Origin: Bacteroidota bacterium
Lineage (GTDB): Bacteria > Bacteroidota > Bacteroidia > Bacteroidales > Bacteroidaceae
Direction: 5' to 3'
NCBI GenBank assembly: GCA_023426145.1
Contig: JAFABG010000025.1
Span: forward strand, 262,532 to 326,531
Length of the DNA: 64,000 nt
The position numbers were made by a program, and so were the translations under genes. Shown here piece by piece: positions 61,383 through 64,000 of this stretch; the stretch's first letter is position 1, and each line of letters starts with the position of its first letter. Below the pieces are notes generated by a model that had not been told where the DNA came from, did no database searches, and saw nothing but the letters and a program-made list of their open reading frames with translations.

Positions 61383-61790
61383 CTACATAAGACCAATTGG
61401 AGAAAAACTAAATTCTATAAAAACCTTTCCATTAGAATTGGGATTATTGTCTTTTTCAATTTCAATATATATCCATCGAACGGGGAATACTATAAAACGT
61501 CTAATAAACTCTTTGCCGTCAATAATGGCTGTCAATTTATGCAGTCCACATGAAAGATGAATTCGCTGCCACGCATAAAGCGCTTGTAACGAATCATTTT
61601 TAAATACAAGTTGTTGGTCAATATAGACTTCAACTGCAGTAGGGATGGGGGAATATTGAGTTGATATTGTTATTGGAACATTCACACCATCCAATGTATA
61701 ATACCAATATATTCCTTTACCCAACATTGCTATGACATAAACACAAACAATTATAATACATACCCGAATTTTCTTTTTTACATTTTTCAT
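61383..61790 (-). CDS. Small single-pass membrane protein, candidate immunity protein
   Basis: A 135-residue protein: a basic N-terminus (MKNVKKKIR), one transmembrane helix (about residues 9-29) and a periplasmic beta-rich domain (VPITISTQYSPIPTAVEVYIDQQLVF, then LHKLTAIIDGKEFIRRFIVFPVRWIYIEIE). No family is recognised. Its ATG overlaps the stop of the Rhs-tail gene by 1 nt, so translation is coupled. A gene directly behind an Rhs toxin tail is usually its immunity gene; membrane anchoring would suit a toxin acting in the envelope. The frame opens earlier, but inside the Rhs gene. Confidence 0.65.
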   Translation of the reverse strand: MKNVKKKIRVCIIIVCVYVIAMLGKGIYWYYTLDGVNVPITISTQYSPIPTAVEVYIDQQLVFKNDSLQALYAWQRIHLSCGLHKLTAIIDGKEFIRRFIVFPVRWIYIEIEKDNNPNSNGKVFIEFSFSPIGLM

Positions 61791-62560
61791 TACCACGATT
61801 TTATATAAATTCCAGCAAAACCAGTATTTGGTCTCTTTTGTCCTATAGGATTTAAAATATAATTTGTACCCATGTTTAAATTCCCACGACCCCATTTATT
61901 GTATATTGTTCTTAACTGGGATGCATTTATCCCATAAAACATACCATTACTCCTCATTAGATTAAATAGATTACGTGAATGTTCTAAACCTGCTAAATGT
62001 CCAAATTCATGTGCAGCAGTAAATGAACCATAATTCCTACTACCTAAAATTTCATCGTAAATGCCGGAGAAATAATCTGCATTGATAAATGAGACTTTAC
62101 CACCTGGATAATTTGAAGCACCATAAATTTCACCATCTTTTATTTTGCTAATTTTATCTGTTAATACAAATAAATGATCACTATTAGATACTTCATCCAT
62201 ATTCTTTGCGCTTGATAGTTGTACATCTGTATTAAAGGATATACCATCTACTTCACCTTTATATGCTCTTCCAATCCCTTTAGTAATATTACTTGTAACA
62301 GTTGCCATATCTATTTTCTCATTAGAATCATTTAGGACTTTACCTGTAACATGCATTGTTAATCCAATTAACTGCCTATCATCATTATATTCAGATGTGA
62401 ACCAAATACTATCGCCATTTACATCCAAGTTATTAACTGGATTATTTGCAACATACTGATACGGTGACAATGATACATACTTCTCCGCGTATCTATCTGT
62501 TTTCATAAATCTCCCCAACGTCGCATCATACATTCTTGCTCCATAATCATACCAATTCAA
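61790..62560 (-). CDS. Rhs core C-terminus with metzincin-type peptidase tail
   Basis: A 256-residue reading frame. The first 50 residues are the end of an Rhs repeat-associated core (WYDYGARMYDATLGRF, then SPYQYVANNPVNNLDVNGD). The variable tail carries HEFGHLAGLEH at residues 184-194, the zinc motif HExxHxxGxxH, with a following NLMRSNG that fits a metzincin Met-turn (Met202). It is thus a probable secreted metallopeptidase toxin. The start given is a TTG. The upstream core sequence is frameshifted, so this piece may be an orphan tail module rather than an independently translated gene. A candidate immunity gene is coupled to it. Confidence 0.7.
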   Translation of the reverse strand: MNWYDYGARMYDATLGRFMKTDRYAEKYVSLSPYQYVANNPVNNLDVNGDSIWFTSEYNDDRQLIGLTMHVTGKVLNDSNEKIDMATVTSNITKGIGRAYKGEVDGISFNTDVQLSSAKNMDEVSNSDHLFVLTDKISKIKDGEIYGASNYPGGKVSFINADYFSGIYDEILGSRNYGSFTAAHEFGHLAGLEHSRNLFNLMRSNGMFYGINASQLRTIYNKWGRGNLNMGTNYILNPIGQKRPNTGFAGIYIKSW

Positions 62561-62880
62561 TCCATTCTTTGTATCGAGTTTCTTACCGTTATACTTATAA
62601 GGCAGAATACTATTCTCTGCTGAAGCAAACGTTCCTCCAAAGGGATAGTAATGTTTACTTCTTCCTTTTGCCCCGTCTGATCTACAACCACACGATTATT
62701 CCCCTGATGGCCCTGAATGAAGTAATGATATTTGTTGTCATTCAGGGAGACATATCCATCATCAACCAACAACGTCCACGCTACACCGTTGCATAGATCA
62801 CATTGCCGCAATAATCCGCAAAAGTAGACACCCCATCTATCAGATGTCTTGTCCGAAGCTCATTCCAGATACTTCATAAT
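62561..62880 (-). pseudogene. Frameshifted upstream part of the Rhs gene
   Basis: All of this stretch encodes recognisable Rhs core sequence, but in three frames. DGVSTFADYCGNVIY is read first, and a shift near 62788-62795 leads to GVAWTLLVDDGYVSLND and KYHYFIQGHQGNNRVVVDQTG. A second shift near 62650-62660 leads to HYYPFGGTFASAENS and KYNGKKLDTKNGLNW, which joins the intact tail. Each shift fits loss of one base. Homology stops near 62880, next to the transposase remnant, so the N-terminal bulk of the gene is gone. Confidence 0.75.
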
Positions 62881-62890
62881 TAGTCGTCCC

Positions 62891-63817
62891 TTAAAAAGCA
62901 TATTTCAGCGAAACATTTCTTATGGTAAGTGTTTCGCTGATCTTTTTTATTAGTAACCAAAGAACCTTCATGGTACTTTTGAAGTTATATGCAGCTGCCG
63001 CTAACATGAGGTTGATAGCATCCCCTAATACTCCTTTATAAAAGTTTCGCCCTAAGCGATAATCACTCTTGAGATGTCCGATGGTTGGTTCTATTCCTGC
63101 ACACTTGCGAAATAGCTTATGTTTCTTCCTGCGTTGATAGTAGGTATCTTTGGCTTTTGGCACATCAGGAATCAGTATTTGCGTCCCGTTTATCTTTTTG
63201 TTGCCACGATATCCTCTATCTCCAGCTAATCGCCTGATACTTTTTCCCGTCAGCCGATGCACCTGTTCCAAACTCTTCTCAATGGTATGCCCATCGTATT
63301 CATTTCGGAAAGAGCTGGCACCAAGAATGACACCTGTGACAGAGCGTATAATGGAGACTTTGTTACCAAATTCGTACTTTTTGTGTTCTTTACCTTTACT
63401 AATGCATTGGACATCAGGCTCATGGATGGAATAGATTTTATAGGAAGAATTACGACGTTGTAAAAGTATCTTTTCAAAGATGGATAGCAATTCATCATAT
63501 CGGCTATTATCCCCTAAATTACGTTTGAGTTCTCTGACCAGACGCCCGGCAATCGTGCGTAAACGCTTATCGGCTTTTAGAGCTTTCTTCCGGTTTTTGG
63601 GATGATTACGAAAACGTTGATCCCGATAAATCCTTTTCAAAACAAACGTGTAGGACTGACGGGTGGGCAGATTCAACTCTTTTACAATTCTAAGCACTTT
63701 GCCAACTATCTTCTTGTGCCGTTTTGCATCTGTGGGATAAGTTATATTCTTTTCTTGTACGGTAGAGTCGATAAAGGCAGTATCATGATGCTGATTATCG
63801 CTCTTGTCATCATTCAC
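62891..63817 (-). CDS. IS5-like transposase, N-terminally truncated
   Basis: A 308-residue frame of a DDE transposase. Core features are FIDSTVQEKNITYPTD (first catalytic Asp), AGDRGYRGNKK (second Asp) and GIEPTIGHLKSDYRLGRNFYKG (Glu). The frame continues upstream without a standard start, through YRRLTFRKRIGEKGIELILSES, to a TAG at about 63900. The true N-terminal region of roughly 130 residues, with its ATG, is therefore missing and the GTG at 63817 is only formal. Family from motif memory is IS5 (IS4/IS5 superfamily). It abuts the broken Rhs gene and is presumably inactive. Confidence 0.75.
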   Translation of the reverse strand: MNDDKSDNQHHDTAFIDSTVQEKNITYPTDAKRHKKIVGKVLRIVKELNLPTRQSYTFVLKRIYRDQRFRNHPKNRKKALKADKRLRTIAGRLVRELKRNLGDNSRYDELLSIFEKILLQRRNSSYKIYSIHEPDVQCISKGKEHKKYEFGNKVSIIRSVTGVILGASSFRNEYDGHTIEKSLEQVHRLTGKSIRRLAGDRGYRGNKKINGTQILIPDVPKAKDTYYQRRKKHKLFRKCAGIEPTIGHLKSDYRLGRNFYKGVLGDAINLMLAAAAYNFKSTMKVLWLLIKKISETLTIRNVSLKYAF

Positions 63818-63911
63818 CCGGATGCTTTCAGAGAGAATAAGCTCTATACCTTTTTCACCTATCCGTTTGCGAAAAGTAAGCCTTCGGTAAACTCCGTACT
63901 ATAGATCTAAT

Positions 63912-63958
63912 AAAACCTTGAGATTCAACTTAACAATTTTGTCTCAAGGTTTTCTATT
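63912..63958. terminator. Hairpin at the truncated end of the IS5-like remnant
   Basis: AAAACCTTGAGA (63912-63923) pairs perfectly with TCTCAAGGTTTT (63942-63953), with an 18-nt loop and T/A-rich flanks on both sides. It could be a bidirectional terminator of a gene beyond the window edge. The transposase homology stops just before it. Confidence 0.6.
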
Positions 63959-64000
63959 ATTTCATTGTTTTCGATGATCTGACAGATTTCATGGTTTTCA

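Noticed and set aside
1..64000. CRISPR arrays, rRNA operons, prophage or conjugative modules
   Set aside because: No regularly spaced repeats, rRNA sequence, integrase, capsid or transfer genes were seen on either strand.

Overview
This is a chromosomal stretch of a Bacteroidaceae genome, most likely Bacteroides. The evidence is: many promoters carrying the Bacteroides -7 box TAnnTTTG; a SusC/SusD pair with lipoprotein partners; families largely confined to Bacteroidota (DUF3836, DUF4271, DUF4302, DUF4861, DUF3098, DUF2723, Peptidase_Mx1); and moderately low GC. Most of the window is core genome on both strands. Accessory DNA is limited to one intact IS at 2571-3654 and a decayed Rhs/IS region at the right edge.

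Layout. 1-1941: tail of an unknown gene, an SpmA-SpmB-like membrane protein and ybeY. 1942-4246: gene-poor, with a nested palindrome, an IS982-like element, and a promoter and terminator on the minus strand that the IS appears to have separated. 4247-10592: housekeeping run mnmG, apt, uvrC, dtd, a MazG-like pyrophosphohydrolase and deoC, with a near-perfect ParB parS site between mnmG and apt. 10820-16143: DUF1266 gene, polyprenyl diphosphate synthase (minus), polA and a small secreted DUF3836 protein. 16242-19030: LytS/LytTR-type two-component pair. 19170-34559: cysE, an rRNA methyltransferase with a basic repeat tail, DPP IV, purD, membrane proteins, mnmD, a zinc ABC transporter lacking a nearby permease, a DUF2723 (GT-C) protein, a NodB deacetylase and queG.

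35084-43410 is a five-gene SusCD-type outer-membrane uptake locus with a zinc metallopeptidase and two further lipoproteins, suggesting peptide or glycopeptide import. 43532-44728 is an orphan outer-membrane protein. 44815-47874 (minus) is a kduI-kduD-DUF4861 operon for uronate metabolism. Then follow tRNA-Gln(UUG), tyrS and the minus-strand operon LOG-DUF4271-hemD-rnpA-yidD-tatD. metK has a structured leader that recalls SAM-I riboswitches. A long minus-strand operon runs methyltransferase-ftsX-DUF3098-uppP-truB-queA-zinc ribbon-folK.

61383-64000: an Rhs remnant, frameshifted upstream but with an intact C-terminal part ending in a metzincin-type peptidase motif. It is translationally coupled to a small single-pass membrane protein (candidate immunity protein). 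A truncated IS5-like transposase follows. tRNA modification recurs across the window (mnmG, mnmD, queA, queG, truB). The strongest candidates for follow-up are the Rhs-metzincin pair, the parS site, the IS-split transcription unit and the permease-less zinc transporter.
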